Positions 11,961 through 21,547 of a DNA stretch of 26,596 bases are shown here, in pieces. The notes beneath the pieces were generated by a model. That model ran no database searches and had not been told where the DNA came from. It saw only the letters and a list, made by a program, of their open reading frames with translations. The stretch spans positions 1 through 26,596 of IMG/VR virus record IMGVR_UViG_3300025646_000299; one strand, written 5' to 3'. Within the stretch, counting starts at the first letter, position 1; the number at the start of each line of letters is the position of its first letter. Source of the stretch: a virus. The translations under genes and the position numbers were made by a program.

Positions 11961-14900
11961 TAGCTTGAAACTTGATTAATCGTTATTGTATCGTTTGGTG
12001 TAGTACTAGAATTATTAGAATGAAATACTCCTAACACTATACTTCTTGTACTACCAGGGGGTGGATTAGCGCTCACATCAAATTCTAATATACCATTGCC
12101 ATCCACATTATTCGCAGAGTTAGTCCAACTAACATTAGCGTAAGGAATCCAAGTGATACCTGGCGTTGTTGTTATATCAATATCATATAAACCAGTTCCA
12201 CTGTTGTATGCTAAAAATTGAGTGTTTGGCACAGAGGCGGCGCCCACCATATAATCATTATGATTTACATTTAACTGATAATCTGTTTCGCCAGCGCTAC
12301 TCATTTCAATTTGACTTTGTACACCTTCAGTTGGTTCAAAGTTTGCATAAGGAATTGCAAGTTGATCTATATACAAAGTATCATTTGCCGTAGCATTTGG
12401 AAATCTATTATTTGGATGATATGCTTTTAGTACAAATGTTTTAGTTAAAGTTGTTTCATTAGCTAATACAGAGTAATTTATACTATAAGAACCGCCACCA
12501 TTATCAACAATATTTTGTAAAATAATATATTCAGACAACTCATTATTAGGATCTTGCAAAATAACAGATGGTAGTGTCGATGTAATATTTGCTGCTGTTA
12601 TATCGATAGTTCCACTAATTCCGTATTGATCTACAGAGATAAAGTTATCAGCATCGTCAAATGTAACGGTATCAGTTGCTGAATCGTAAGCCTCTTGAGT
12701 TATAGTAAGTGTATCTGTAATACCGGGATCTGCAGAATGCTCTAGTGTTATAGTACCAACTCTACTAGATCCAGTTGTATTTTGAAGAATAGACACCCTT
12801 CCAATGTATACAGTTGGATCTGATGTTGCATAAACAACAAACGGATTTAACCAAAGTTCACCACCATCATAAAATGTTGATAATGTTGGCGCGGCACCAT
12901 TAGTATACAAATAAAAACTTTTTACAAATCCATAGGTTGTGCCATCGCTAAACAATGTTATAGGATCAAGCTCTATGTCTGGAGACACTGTTATTGAAGA
13001 GCTTCCATCTAAAGTTGTTAACTCAACATAGTTTACGCCACTTTGTGTTTGAGTAATAACTATTGTGTCATTAGGCGTTACAGAAGCATTATTTGCAGCA
13101 AACAAACTTATTGTAAAAGTTCTAGTACTTTCAGCGTTTGTCGTAAGGTTAACTTTAACATAAGAAGCTGTAACCGCTGTAATTGCAGCGTTAGTATCAT
13201 CTGTTGATGTAGCAGTAAAACCTAAATAACTTACATTTGTTGAAAATGGCAATATAATTTCACTAGCGTCATAAGCGACAACAATATTATTTGAATTAAA
13301 TACTGCGTAGCTAGATATTACCGTACCGCCTCCATATCCAACATTAATTTCATCAGAAAAATCAACGTCTTGAGTAGGGTTGTATTTAATTATAATAGTT
13401 TTGCTAATAATTAAGTCAAGACTATTTCTTTCAACAGTTTCACTTAGTATTTCAAAAGCATTTTGATTTTGAGCATTATCTGAAAAATTTACCGTTGGAC
13501 CACTATTAAAGTAATATAGACCAGGTTTGGCTTGAAGTTTAACTTTGTATAAGTTTATAGGTATATTTTTAGGCGTAACACCTGTAACGCTATAAGTTTC
13601 AATTGTGCTTCCAGCTGTTGACACATCAGTTATTGTTGCTCCACTTTGTACATTACCTTGAGAATCATCTATAGATGGTACCAATGATGTTATGGTAACA
13701 TCTTCTTTAGCTGTATCTCTATATATAGTTAATAGCGTATTATAATAAAAAGTATTTTCACTATATCCACCAGTATCACTGATATTGTATATTAGATCAG
13801 AAACTAGCGTTATTGCTTTCCAGTTAATTGTAGCTGTAACCGTGTTGTTTGCTGCGCCAGCAGTTCCATTATCAGCATAAGTAATAGAGTTTACATAAGT
13901 GTCAGCGCCTATCGCCGTAAAATTAGTTGCGGATATAGAATATCCTGGCTTTGGAGATATAATAAACGTATCTTCTTCGCCATTAGATTTGCTAGTAACA
14001 TTATATTCAATAAACCCACTAGATTCCCAACCACTACTTACGGCGGTCATATTTACAGATATTTTATAACCAAATCCAGTTGTTGTTCCATCAACATTGG
14101 TAGGAGTGCCAATACCTTGAACAGAAATATTATGAGTGTCTAAATTATTTGAAGTTGTAACTCCCTCTTGCGGATTTGTGTAACTCGTAGCATTACCAAG
14201 TATATTGTTAAACCACTTACCTTCTTTATTTAAAAATTCAGCTACAATACCACTTTGCAAATCAGTTTGTATATAGTCTACATACCAACCATTTTGAGAA
14301 GATAAATTGTAATAATTGCTATCGCTCGTATTTTGATTTACTTTAGATTGTGTTCCTTCATAGTTTATAGTTGCAAAACTTTTAACTGAACTAGGATAGT
14401 CGTTTACAATAGGGGTAATAGACGAGTAGTATTGATTTCCATAAAAGTTATTTCTACTAACATTGTCACTGTTATGTAACCAAAAGTTTCCATTTTTTAA
14501 TGTGTAATACTGGTTGTTTAAAGAAGCGCCTTGCTCTAATATAAAAGATTTGAAACTTGACCAACCATTAGTAGTTTCTGTAAAGCTAACAGTATAAACA
14601 TCTTTTTTATAACTAGGATAAGTAATTTTATGTGCTGTAATATTATACTCTCCTTTGTCTTGATCAAAGCTACCAATTAATGATTTAGACTTTTTAAAAG
14701 TATCATTAAACCAATCTGCCATGCCATAATCAGATATAACTGTTATACCATCACCAGAAAGTCTTAATACAGCGCCTTTTGCTTTATCCACAAAATATAT
14801 TCTATATTGATCTACAGCGAACGACTCTGGATTTGTGCTAATTCCGTAGTCCCCAGCAAATGATGAAAAAGCTCCAAGAACTTTATCACTAGTTGTTAAT

Positions 14901-17900
14901 TGAGAATTACCATCAGCATTATATAATATATCTTTGTTAGCATATATTTTTAATACCTTTCTTTCGCAAAACGCTAATAAGTCTGTGTTTCTAGTATATA
15001 GTTTTTGTATACTTCCATGCTCTGGAGTTAATTGTTTAACAATATCATCATCAATTAAAAATTCATTAAATCTATTTACGTTTGATTTTTCATTGTAAAT
15101 TTGAGAGAATATTATATCGTTTTTCTTATGCTCTTGTTTGTAATCGTTAAATACTACATTGACATTAAATCCACTTTGTTTTCCAGTGGATGTATATGGG
15201 AATATTCTATTTGCATTAAAATCGTCGTTTATACAATCTGATTCAACGCCATTTCCAAATGATATACAGTTATACCAAGGTAATATTATAGGTATGCTAA
15301 TGTTAAAGTTATCATAACTGTGCGTTATTGGCTTAAAGCTTAATATATTTGAATCTGTGCAGCTTTTTGCTAACGACAAAGACACTATACTGCCATCTTT
15401 ATTTTCAAAACCAATTATAATTGTTCCGTTAACTGGTAAGTTTAATGAAACATTTTGATCAACAGTAACATGCGCTGAACTATAATAGTCCGCGTTGTCA
15501 ATGCCATTAAAACTAAATGATTTCGCTCCAGTTAAGCCAGTTACAAATAAGTTTTGCTCGTCAATAATTTCTTTTAAAGAATCAATTGTATCTTGTCTAT
15601 ATGCTTGAGCGCCTTCTTCTACCCAAGCTGGATCCCACACGCTTATAAGTTTTAATTTAGCGCCTTTGTCTATATATTCAAACAGTGTGTTAGCGTCTAG
15701 CTTAACTGGATAAGCATTACCAAGTTCGTAGTATATATCTAAGTCTATTGTTTCTTTAGGCTGAACTTCAAATACAGCAGCATTAGGACTTGGCGCAATA
15801 GGAAAACTTGTTCCAAGAAAAGCATTTGTGTAAATATCTTTTGCTATTTTAACAAAAAATTTACCAACAACCTCAGATACGTTTTCAATTAATGGAGTTA
15901 CACCATCAGAAGATATTGGATTTGAATTACTAATGTCTAGAACTTTCCATCTTTGAGCTGGTGTATTAGAAGCAAGATTTGTACCATGAACTTTTTTAGC
16001 GGCTATAAAGTCACCTTTCTTGACTTTATCAATATCATCTGAGTTAAACGAAAGCCATAGGTGCTGAGCTAAAGCGCTGGCATCATTGTTTAAATAAGCA
16101 GCAGATAAAGTTAAATTGTGATATATACCAGCATTTTCTTTGATAAAGAACTTATAGTGAGTTGCCCACCATGGCGCTTTATTAAGAACTTTTACTTGAA
16201 TTTTATTTGAATTTTCTGAATATTGTTTAGAAATTGACAAAGCGCTATCATCATCTATTAATACTGTAGATTGTCTGTTATATCTATCTCTATATACTAT
16301 ACCTAGTTGATATTTTCTTTCTGTTTTAACAGATTGAGAACCATTAGTAATATTAAATGTTCCGTTATATTCTGGAGCGGCTGTGCATTTAAACGATCCT
16401 TCGGTTACTTGAACATCATGAGTTGAGTTTAACCAAGAGAAAGTATCAAGTGGAAGGTTGCTGTTAGACAAGGTATAAGTGTATTCATTTGTTCCATTAG
16501 AAATATTACCTTGTGGTAAAGTAGTATTATCAGTAGCGTCTTGTGCTACAATTTTCATATAAACTACTGTCCCTGCTGTTAAATATACAGTTTTATTAAA
16601 TGTTAATAATTGTGGAGAATAACTTGGAATACTAATATCAAAATTATTTATAAAAAAGCCATCATTCTCATTCCCTGTTGGTAGAGGATTTCCTGCAAGA
16701 CCATTAAAAGGTTGATTTGTAAACTGCTCAAAATATGATTCTTGAAAAGCTATACTAGCGTCTTCATCAAGTCCGCCAATTTGACCATAAGCTATAGTAT
16801 CTCCAGTTCCATCATTAATTAAATCTAATCTAGCCCAAGGAAATATCCACATGTAATAGTCAATATTATTCACATTTTGAGCTACAATATGATTTAGCGC
16901 ACTCCATTTACAACTAGCTTCAAAAGTATAGTTACCGGTAATAGGTGCTGTATACTTGTATGTTGTTGTATTATAATTATCGCCAATATCACCATCTATT
17001 GCTTCTACGCCACAGGGTAGTACCGTGTCATAAGTTTGTATTGGCTCTAATTGAGACGCTTCAAAAGTATTCTCTGAATTTACTAAAAGCTCACTATTAA
17101 TATTTGTTGTAACAGCGTCGGTTAGTATTCTAGCCTTTACTGGTAATTTAGAACCATCAACTAAATCATAATTTTCAGTATAGTTACCAAGCATTAATCG
17201 AGATCCAGTAATTTCTTGAGCAACAGCTTTTAAAGGAACATTGTCTTGTAATCTTAAAAGTTGATCAGATGGTATTGTGCTACCAAAAACTTGAGAGTTT
17301 ATTACCGTTTTACCTTTATGAAAACTTAAACTTTGAGTATCTGTCCATTCGTCATCAGATATTTTTAATCTTTTTATAACATATACATTACTAGAGTTTG
17401 TTTCTCTATATAGTAATTCAACGCCAACAATATCTCTTGGTTTATTATAAGGGATATAATCTGATACTTCAATTCTTTTTAAATCATTAACCATGCCGGT
17501 GTTAAAACCTGATATTGGGTCATAACCATATTTACCCGGAATAAATAAAGGTTTAGAGTATGGCGATATTACAGAGTATTCGTTATCATTATATTTATAT
17601 CTATATGCGAAAGATACAAATTTATCTTCATATATATTTTGATTAATAAACAATCTAGCAATCCATATTTCGGCTGGCGTACTAGTTGTATAAGAAGAAG
17701 GAATATTTCTTATTTCAAATAAATATGTAGTACTATTAATAATTTCTAATAGTTGTAAGTCTACTTCAATACTAGAAGTAACTCCAGTCATTCTTATAAC
17801 ATCTCCAACTTTCCAATTAAGATTTCCAATACTAGTAGTTAACGTTAACGTATCTAATATGTTGTATAACACGCCGTTTGGAGATAAATCAAAAACTGTA

Positions 17901-18979
17901 CCACTTTGATCATACAAATAAGAGGTTGTAATTCCATCTCTAGCAGAATTAAAACCTTGCACTGTGGGCGCTTTTGTTGGGGCAGGTTTAATTAATGTTA
18001 TGTGAGATTTTTTAGCATGAGACATATTAACGTTTACACCGTCTTTTTGTATTATAAGTCTAGTGTGATGTTTAGTGGCTACAGAAGAGTCGTGACCGCT
18101 ACCTGTTATTGAGTTGCTTATATTAATCTTTTTTGGTTCATCATAACCATCAGTAAAATATAATAAGTCATCTATAATATTAATACCAGTAATTATGTTT
18201 TTAGCTGGAGTATATTGAGCCGAAGAATTAACATTATCACCATTAACGTTTTTGTTATTTTGCTCAAGCTCTAAAGTTCCATCTCTAAAGTTTAATATTT
18301 TTTCATCAGTAAATCTTAATACTACACCTTCACTAATCATTGTTGAAGTGTAAATATTATTAACATTTAATACTGGAGTTATTTTTATTGTGCCGGTAGA
18401 AGCTCCAATTAAATTGGGCCAAGAAGCTTGTACAATTCTAACGTCATTGCTTTGTCCCCAAAGATCATTACCATCAATATCAATAGCTTGAACTCTCATG
18501 CCTTTTCTTAAGTATAAAGGCATATCCAATGGAAGTCCAGTTACTGTTGTACCGCTAAAAGCGTTAGCCTCTAGTCTAACCTCATACACATCACAAAATA
18601 CAACTTCTTCTTTATATTCTTCAGTTAAATCATTTGCCGTTAGTCTAGTTATAGCGTCAGATTTAAAACCAGTGTATCTAGTTTTGCCAGAGTAAGTACC
18701 ATTAGCTTCTAAGTCTGATGCTAGTTTAACAAAGTTATATATATGTGAATTAGTTTCATCAATATAAGAGCCAACTGATATTGCTGAGCTAGATAAAGTA
18801 TAAGATTTAGTTCCTACTTGTTCATTGCCTTTTAAGTTTTGAGCTGAACCAACTTCAGAGCCTTCTGATGTCGAAATCTCTATGTTTAACGCATCTCTAT
18901 ATTCACCATTAGGAACTAACCTTTCATCAAGGTCTTTGTTCATTTTACCTTTCAGAAAATTTCTTTTTAACTCTGGCAT
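11960..18979 (-). CDS. Giant tail nozzle/hub-like protein with C-terminal BACON-like repeats, 2339 aa
   Basis: The N-terminus (NFLKGKMNKDLDERLVPNGE, then YRDALNIEIS) matches the opening seen in large tail proteins of marine podovirus-like phages, which by position correspond to the beta-propeller nozzle proteins T7 gp12 and P22 gp10. A second conserved-looking block at about 1330-1445 (CERKVLKIYANKDILYNADG, GISTNPESFAVDQYRIYFVD, GSFDQDKGEYN) fits propeller blades. From about 1906 to 2339 there are about four beta domains ending in similar strands (SVTPNDTIVITQ, GITDTLTITQ, NATANDTLYIDQ, TTPNDTITINQ). The normal nozzle length is about 500-800 aa, so roughly 1000 or more residues are extra. It follows the connector genes directly and is coupled to the 115-residue gene. 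No signal peptide or membrane helix was seen. A role in the tail is well supported; the exact part is inferred. Confidence 0.85.
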   Translation of the reverse strand: MPELKRNFLKGKMNKDLDERLVPNGEYRDALNIEISTSEGSEVGSAQNLKGNEQVGTKSYTLSSSAISVGSYIDETNSHIYNFVKLASDLEANGTYSGKTRYTGFKSDAITRLTANDLTEEYKEEVVFCDVYEVRLEANAFSGTTVTGLPLDMPLYLRKGMRVQAIDIDGNDLWGQSNDVRIVQASWPNLIGASTGTIKITPVLNVNNIYTSTMISEGVVLRFTDEKILNFRDGTLELEQNNKNVNGDNVNSSAQYTPAKNIITGINIIDDLLYFTDGYDEPKKINISNSITGSGHDSSVATKHHTRLIIQKDGVNVNMSHAKKSHITLIKPAPTKAPTVQGFNSARDGITTSYLYDQSGTVFDLSPNGVLYNILDTLTLTTSIGNLNWKVGDVIRMTGVTSSIEVDLQLLEIINSTTYLFEIRNIPSSYTTSTPAEIWIARLFINQNIYEDKFVSFAYRYKYNDNEYSVISPYSKPLFIPGKYGYDPISGFNTGMVNDLKRIEVSDYIPYNKPRDIVGVELLYRETNSSNVYVIKRLKISDDEWTDTQSLSFHKGKTVINSQVFGSTIPSDQLLRLQDNVPLKAVAQEITGSRLMLGNYTENYDLVDGSKLPVKARILTDAVTTNINSELLVNSENTFEASQLEPIQTYDTVLPCGVEAIDGDIGDNYNTTTYKYTAPITGNYTFEASCKWSALNHIVAQNVNNIDYYMWIFPWARLDLINDGTGDTIAYGQIGGLDEDASIAFQESYFEQFTNQPFNGLAGNPLPTGNENDGFFINNFDISIPSYSPQLLTFNKTVYLTAGTVVYMKIVAQDATDNTTLPQGNISNGTNEYTYTLSNSNLPLDTFSWLNSTHDVQVTEGSFKCTAAPEYNGTFNITNGSQSVKTERKYQLGIVYRDRYNRQSTVLIDDDSALSISKQYSENSNKIQVKVLNKAPWWATHYKFFIKENAGIYHNLTLSAAYLNNDASALAQHLWLSFNSDDIDKVKKGDFIAAKKVHGTNLASNTPAQRWKVLDISNSNPISSDGVTPLIENVSEVVGKFFVKIAKDIYTNAFLGTSFPIAPSPNAAVFEVQPKETIDLDIYYELGNAYPVKLDANTLFEYIDKGAKLKLISVWDPAWVEEGAQAYRQDTIDSLKEIIDEQNLFVTGLTGAKSFSFNGIDNADYYSSAHVTVDQNVSLNLPVNGTIIIGFENKDGSIVSLSLAKSCTDSNILSFKPITHSYDNFNISIPIILPWYNCISFGNGVESDCINDDFNANRIFPYTSTGKQSGFNVNVVFNDYKQEHKKNDIIFSQIYNEKSNVNRFNEFLIDDDIVKQLTPEHGSIQKLYTRNTDLLAFCERKVLKIYANKDILYNADGNSQLTTSDKVLGAFSSFAGDYGISTNPESFAVDQYRIYFVDKAKGAVLRLSGDGITVISDYGMADWFNDTFKKSKSLIGSFDQDKGEYNITAHKITYPSYKKDVYTVSFTETTNGWSSFKSFILEQGASLNNQYYTLKNGNFWLHNSDNVSRNNFYGNQYYSSITPIVNDYPSSVKSFATINYEGTQSKVNQNTSDSNYYNLSSQNGWYVDYIQTDLQSGIVAEFLNKEGKWFNNILGNATSYTNPQEGVTTSNNLDTHNISVQGIGTPTNVDGTTTGFGYKISVNMTAVSSGWESSGFIEYNVTSKSNGEEDTFIISPKPGYSISATNFTAIGADTYVNSITYADNGTAGAANNTVTATINWKAITLVSDLIYNISDTGGYSENTFYYNTLLTIYRDTAKEDVTITSLVPSIDDSQGNVQSGATITDVSTAGSTIETYSVTGVTPKNIPINLYKVKLQAKPGLYYFNSGPTVNFSDNAQNQNAFEILSETVERNSLDLIISKTIIIKYNPTQDVDFSDEINVGYGGGTVISSYAVFNSNNIVVAYDASEIILPFSTNVSYLGFTATSTDDTNAAITAVTASYVKVNLTTNAESTRTFTISLFAANNASVTPNDTIVITQTQSGVNYVELTTLDGSSSITVSPDIELDPITLFSDGTTYGFVKSFYLYTNGAAPTLSTFYDGGELWLNPFVVYATSDPTVYIGRVSILQNTTGSSRVGTITLEHSADPGITDTLTITQEAYDSATDTVTFDDADNFISVDQYGISGTIDITAANITSTLPSVILQDPNNELSEYIILQNIVDNGGGSYSINYSVLANETTLTKTFVLKAYHPNNRFPNATANDTLYIDQLAIPYANFEPTEGVQSQIEMSSAGETDYQLNVNHNDYMVGAASVPNTQFLAYNSGTGLYDIDITTTPGITWIPYANVSWTNSANNVDGNGILEFDVSANPPPGSTRSIVLGVFHSNNSSTTPNDTITINQVSS
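11963..13264 (-). repeat. About four tandem BACON-like beta domains at the end of the tail protein
   Basis: Residues about 1906-2339 consist of diverged repeats of 70-135 residues. Each ends with an Arg/Lys/Thr-started strand (TRTFTISLFAANN, SRVGTITLEH, TKTFVLKAYHPNN, TRSIVLGVFHSNN), a turn with Asn/Pro/Asp, and then a strand ending in Gln (the x-T-I-x-I-x-Q pattern). The R-x-x-x-I-x-(V/L)...I-x-(V/I)-x-Q pattern is the hallmark of BACON domains, which are common in Bacteroidota proteins and found in a crAssphage tail protein. Repeat ends lie near residues 1978, 2096, 2206 and 2339. The identification is by eye. Confidence 0.65.
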
Positions 18980-18984
18980 GTAGA

Positions 18985-19863
18985 TTAATGTTTAATTTGT
19001 TTAGACTTACCTCTTAGGATTTGAGTAATCTCTTCTAACTTAATGTTTGACAATCTTAGTTTAGCTTGTCTCTTTGTAGCTCTAGCTTCTTTTTTAAATC
19101 TTTGAACAATATATTCTGGCATATTAGCTCTAGTAGATATAATAGCATAAGCAATCTGCTTGTACATAGCTTCTTCAGCTAATTTATGCACTTGCATCTC
19201 AGCGTCTGTACCTAGACTGTCGCTGATATACTTTAATATAACTGTTTCTCCACTAAGATTAGAACTAAAATGAATGTTACCTTTTAATTCGTCGATGTAA
19301 AAATTACCATTTACTTGAGCAAACTGTGGATCTAAACCATATCTTTTTCCTTCAGCAGACCAATATATATTATCGTTATAATCAAAATCTGGTTGTGAGT
19401 TTTCTGCTGGTGTGTCAGATTTATAGTTCGCCCAAGCTGTTGATTCAGCATTTGTCAATAGATTACCACTGCCATCAAACGTATAGTCGTTATTAGCGTC
19501 TTGAGCAATTGAAGTAGGATTACTGCTTTTTGACATTGGATAAACAATGTGCTCAATTCCTCCGCCGTCAATCCATGTAACCTTAACGTAATTTACATAG
19601 TCTCTAGGCAAAGGCATAGTTAATGTAGCCGGCACTGTTATCTCTTGAGCTTTTGTTGATTTAAAAGTGTCAAACGATAATTCTGCTAAAGCTCTTTGTG
19701 CATGGAACGCAACGTCTGTCTTTTTTATTTTAGATATTAGTTTATCTTCGCCTACATAAAACACAATAAACTGATTGATAAGACTGTCTAAAGATATAAA
19801 TTGGTAATTACCTAAATCACTACCTTCATAATATGATTGATCTGTTCCGTTAAGTAATCCCAT
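18985..19863 (-). CDS. Putative head-tail connector/gatekeeper protein, 292 aa
   Basis: The N-terminal third is helical (SLDSLINQFIVFYVGEDKLI, then DVAFHAQRALAELSFDTFKS). A beta stretch follows with TMPLPRDYVNYVKVTWID, a pattern of adaptor and tail-tube proteins such as T7 gp11 and P22 gp4, whose Leu-Pro-x-Asp/Glu strand packs on a helical core. The end is very basic (RFKKEARATKRQAKLRLSN). The gene lies directly before the nozzle gene and 4 bases after the previous connector candidate, where gp11-type genes lie in T7-like phages. The start ATG at 19863 follows AAATATAAATAA, with no Shine-Dalgarno. Function is inferred from order and fold pattern. Confidence 0.8.
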   Translation of the reverse strand: MGLLNGTDQSYYEGSDLGNYQFISLDSLINQFIVFYVGEDKLISKIKKTDVAFHAQRALAELSFDTFKSTKAQEITVPATLTMPLPRDYVNYVKVTWIDGGGIEHIVYPMSKSSNPTSIAQDANNDYTFDGSGNLLTNAESTAWANYKSDTPAENSQPDFDYNDNIYWSAEGKRYGLDPQFAQVNGNFYIDELKGNIHFSSNLSGETVILKYISDSLGTDAEMQVHKLAEEAMYKQIAYAIISTRANMPEYIVQRFKKEARATKRQAKLRLSNIKLEEITQILRGKSKQIKH

Positions 19864-19867
19864 TTAT

Positions 19868-20584
19868 TTATATTTTTTGTTGTTGTATTTTTTTATCTTC
19901 TTCTCTACCAGTTATTGCAACTAATTGAGGTTTTTCCATAAGTATGCCAGCTAATTCTAATATTTCATTTACCAACGAAGTTTCTTCTGATGGATGCAAC
20001 TCAAAGTCCGTCGAATTACTAGCATCGTATAAAGCTTGGCCAACGACTACGTTATAACCCCAAACAGCATCCGCTGGCTTTCTAATGTAATCTACAAACA
20101 CACCAGAAGACAATTTAGTTTCATCATTACCACTTAAAGATATATATACAGATATTCCAACTGAATCTTGAATATAAACAGGTCTAGCTTCAGTAACAAT
20201 TGGAAGATGCATTGTCTTATATTCAACATAATCTTTTTTACTAATTTTTTGAACAGAATATCTTGTTCTGTCTAAACTTGTTTCATGATAAATATCTATT
20301 ATTTTGTATAAGTCTGTTGGTAATGTTGTGCCACTAGTCACTCCAGCTGCGTGAGTTTCAAATTCAGCAATTTTTTCTTCTAATAAAACCAACATATCGC
20401 CTACGCTGGTATCATTGCCGTGGAGTCTGCTGAATTGATTTAAGTCATAGAAATATTGCTCAAATATTTTCATCTGAGCTTGATTAGCTAGTAAGTTAAA
20501 TTCTTGAGGCGTTATATAACCTCTTTGTTCCTTATTGGCAATAGCCAAAACTCTTTGATATACTGTATTTACACTTACTGCCAT
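19868..20584 (-). CDS. Putative head-tail connector/ring protein, 239 aa
   Basis: I place the start at the ATG at 20584 (MAVSVNTVYQRVLAIANKEQ). An in-frame ATG 16 codons upstream (20632) would put translation start inside a stable hairpin and add a peptide that looks like leader sequence. The visible features are a helical N-terminus with RGYITPQEFNLLANQAQMKI, a central beta region (LPTDLYKIIDIYH) that again shows a Leu-Pro-x-Asp/Glu strand, and an acidic C-terminus (ELHPSEETSLVNEILELAGI). That HPS-E-E segment is frequent in connector/adaptor proteins sitting on the portal, where it forms the outer helix. The gene lies between a minor head protein and a second connector candidate. Together the two probably make successive rings below the portal. 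Confidence 0.75.
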   Translation of the reverse strand: MAVSVNTVYQRVLAIANKEQRGYITPQEFNLLANQAQMKIFEQYFYDLNQFSRLHGNDTSVGDMLVLLEEKIAEFETHAAGVTSGTTLPTDLYKIIDIYHETSLDRTRYSVQKISKKDYVEYKTMHLPIVTEARPVYIQDSVGISVYISLSGNDETKLSSGVFVDYIRKPADAVWGYNVVVGQALYDASNSTDFELHPSEETSLVNEILELAGILMEKPQLVAITGREEDKKIQQQKI

Positions 20585-20608
20585 TTTATTTTCTTTTATT
20601 ATGAAAGC

Positions 20609-20631
20609 TGGGCTACCTATCCGGTAACCCA
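20609..20631 (-). other. RNA hairpin in the leader of the ring-protein gene
   Basis: In the minus-strand RNA, UGGGUUACC and GGUAGCCCA pair over 9 positions (one G-U) around a 5-base loop. The hairpin lies 18 bases after the stop of the upstream gene and 24 bases before the ATG at 20584. No U-run follows, so it is not a standard terminator. It could protect or define an RNA end, or weaken read-through. Confidence 0.45.
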
Positions 20632-20649
20632 ACTATCATAAATAATCAC

Positions 20650-21483
20650 TTATTTTAATCGCTTTTCAATACTACTGAAGACTTCCATGCCTTCGTCAGT
20701 TTTGAACCAAGCGGCTAAAGCAGAATATGGATGCTCGTCAAAAGGAATTGTCATAAGCTTTCTATTATTAGAACCCCATACAAAAGATCTTTGGTCATCG
20801 GTAATTTTAATAATATTAGCTTCAACAGCTTTAATACCTACATTTCTCAAGTTAACATTTTCATCATTAACAAGATCTAAGAATAAACTAGGATTTTTAC
20901 GAGCAAATATCATCGTATCTCTTCTAAGCTCGCTAGAACTCATCTTAGATACCTTAGAACCTATCTCAGCTCGCATAACAGCTTCAGCTAGATCAATGTC
21001 AATAGTTTTTGCCATTGTCATAGCTTCTAATTCCATTTCTAGTATATCAATTTGATCTGCAGCTTCCTCTGCTGGTTTTGCCTCTTCATATCGCTTACCT
21101 AGGTCAGGGTGATATAACGAAAGTAATTTCTGTAAGGTTTGCTTTTGTTTTGGAACAATTAAAAAACCATTTTCAAAAGTTATATGCTCCAATCTAGCTT
21201 CTCCTTTCATTTCATCAACAAATACTGTTTGTTGATTTGTTGTATACTTAAGCTCACGCTCCATATTTTTTTCTTCGTCCCAATAGTAAATGCCAGTTGA
21301 TTTAAGAGTTGCAGAAATTGGTTTATATCCTCCTAGAAGATAGTATGTTCTGTCTTTTATTTCCCAAGTTGGCTTGATCTCAGTCTTACTGGGCTGCTTG
21401 TAGCTTACTGAATTGTCTATTTCGTTTGTAGAATTTTCAGTAAATTGTTCTGTTTCAGTGTTTTTTGTTTGTTTTTTTGCCAT
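20650..21483 (-). CDS. Minor head or head-tail protein of unknown function, 277 aa
   Basis: I cannot name a family. The first 30 residues are polar and disordered (many Thr, Asn and Glu). A beta-rich part (about 35-115) contains a long run of aromatic residues in strands (DRTYYLLGGYKPISATL, STGIYYWDEEK). A helical acidic part (about 135-205, DILEMELEAMTMAKTIDIDL) follows. The last part (about 225-277) has QRSFVWGSNNRKLMTIPFDE. It is the first gene after the capsid terminator and precedes the connector genes, so a head-completion, head-decoration or virion-associated role fits. It begins 24 bases after the U-run of the terminator, with an ATG at 21483 in a pure A/T leader. Confidence 0.75.
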   Translation of the reverse strand: MAKKQTKNTETEQFTENSTNEIDNSVSYKQPSKTEIKPTWEIKDRTYYLLGGYKPISATLKSTGIYYWDEEKNMERELKYTTNQQTVFVDEMKGEARLEHITFENGFLIVPKQKQTLQKLLSLYHPDLGKRYEEAKPAEEAADQIDILEMELEAMTMAKTIDIDLAEAVMRAEIGSKVSKMSSSELRRDTMIFARKNPSLFLDLVNDENVNLRNVGIKAVEANIIKITDDQRSFVWGSNNRKLMTIPFDEHPYSALAAWFKTDEGMEVFSSIEKRLK

Positions 21484-21507
21484 GATATAATATAATAAAA
21501 AATTAAT

Positions 21508-21539
21508 AAAAAAAGAGAGGAGGAATTAACCTCCCCTCT
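21508..21539 (-). terminator. Intrinsic terminator after the major capsid gene
   Basis: The minus-strand RNA forms a 10-pair stem (AGAGGGGAGG with CCUCCUCUCU, including one G-U) around the loop UUAAUU, directly followed by seven U. It begins 9 bases after the capsid stop codon. This is a textbook intrinsic terminator for the minus strand. There is no T-run on the other side, so it does not work for the plus strand. Since essential structural genes follow with no recognisable promoter, it is probably leaky and sets the capsid-to-tail expression ratio. Confidence 0.9.
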
Positions 21540-21547
21540 ATTGAATA

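Noticed and set aside
20585-20632. Sixteen-codon N-terminal extension of the ring-protein gene
   Set aside because: Its ATG lies within the hairpin region, and its peptide is unlike the rest. The ATG at 20584 gives a normal phage connector start and standard A/T leader.
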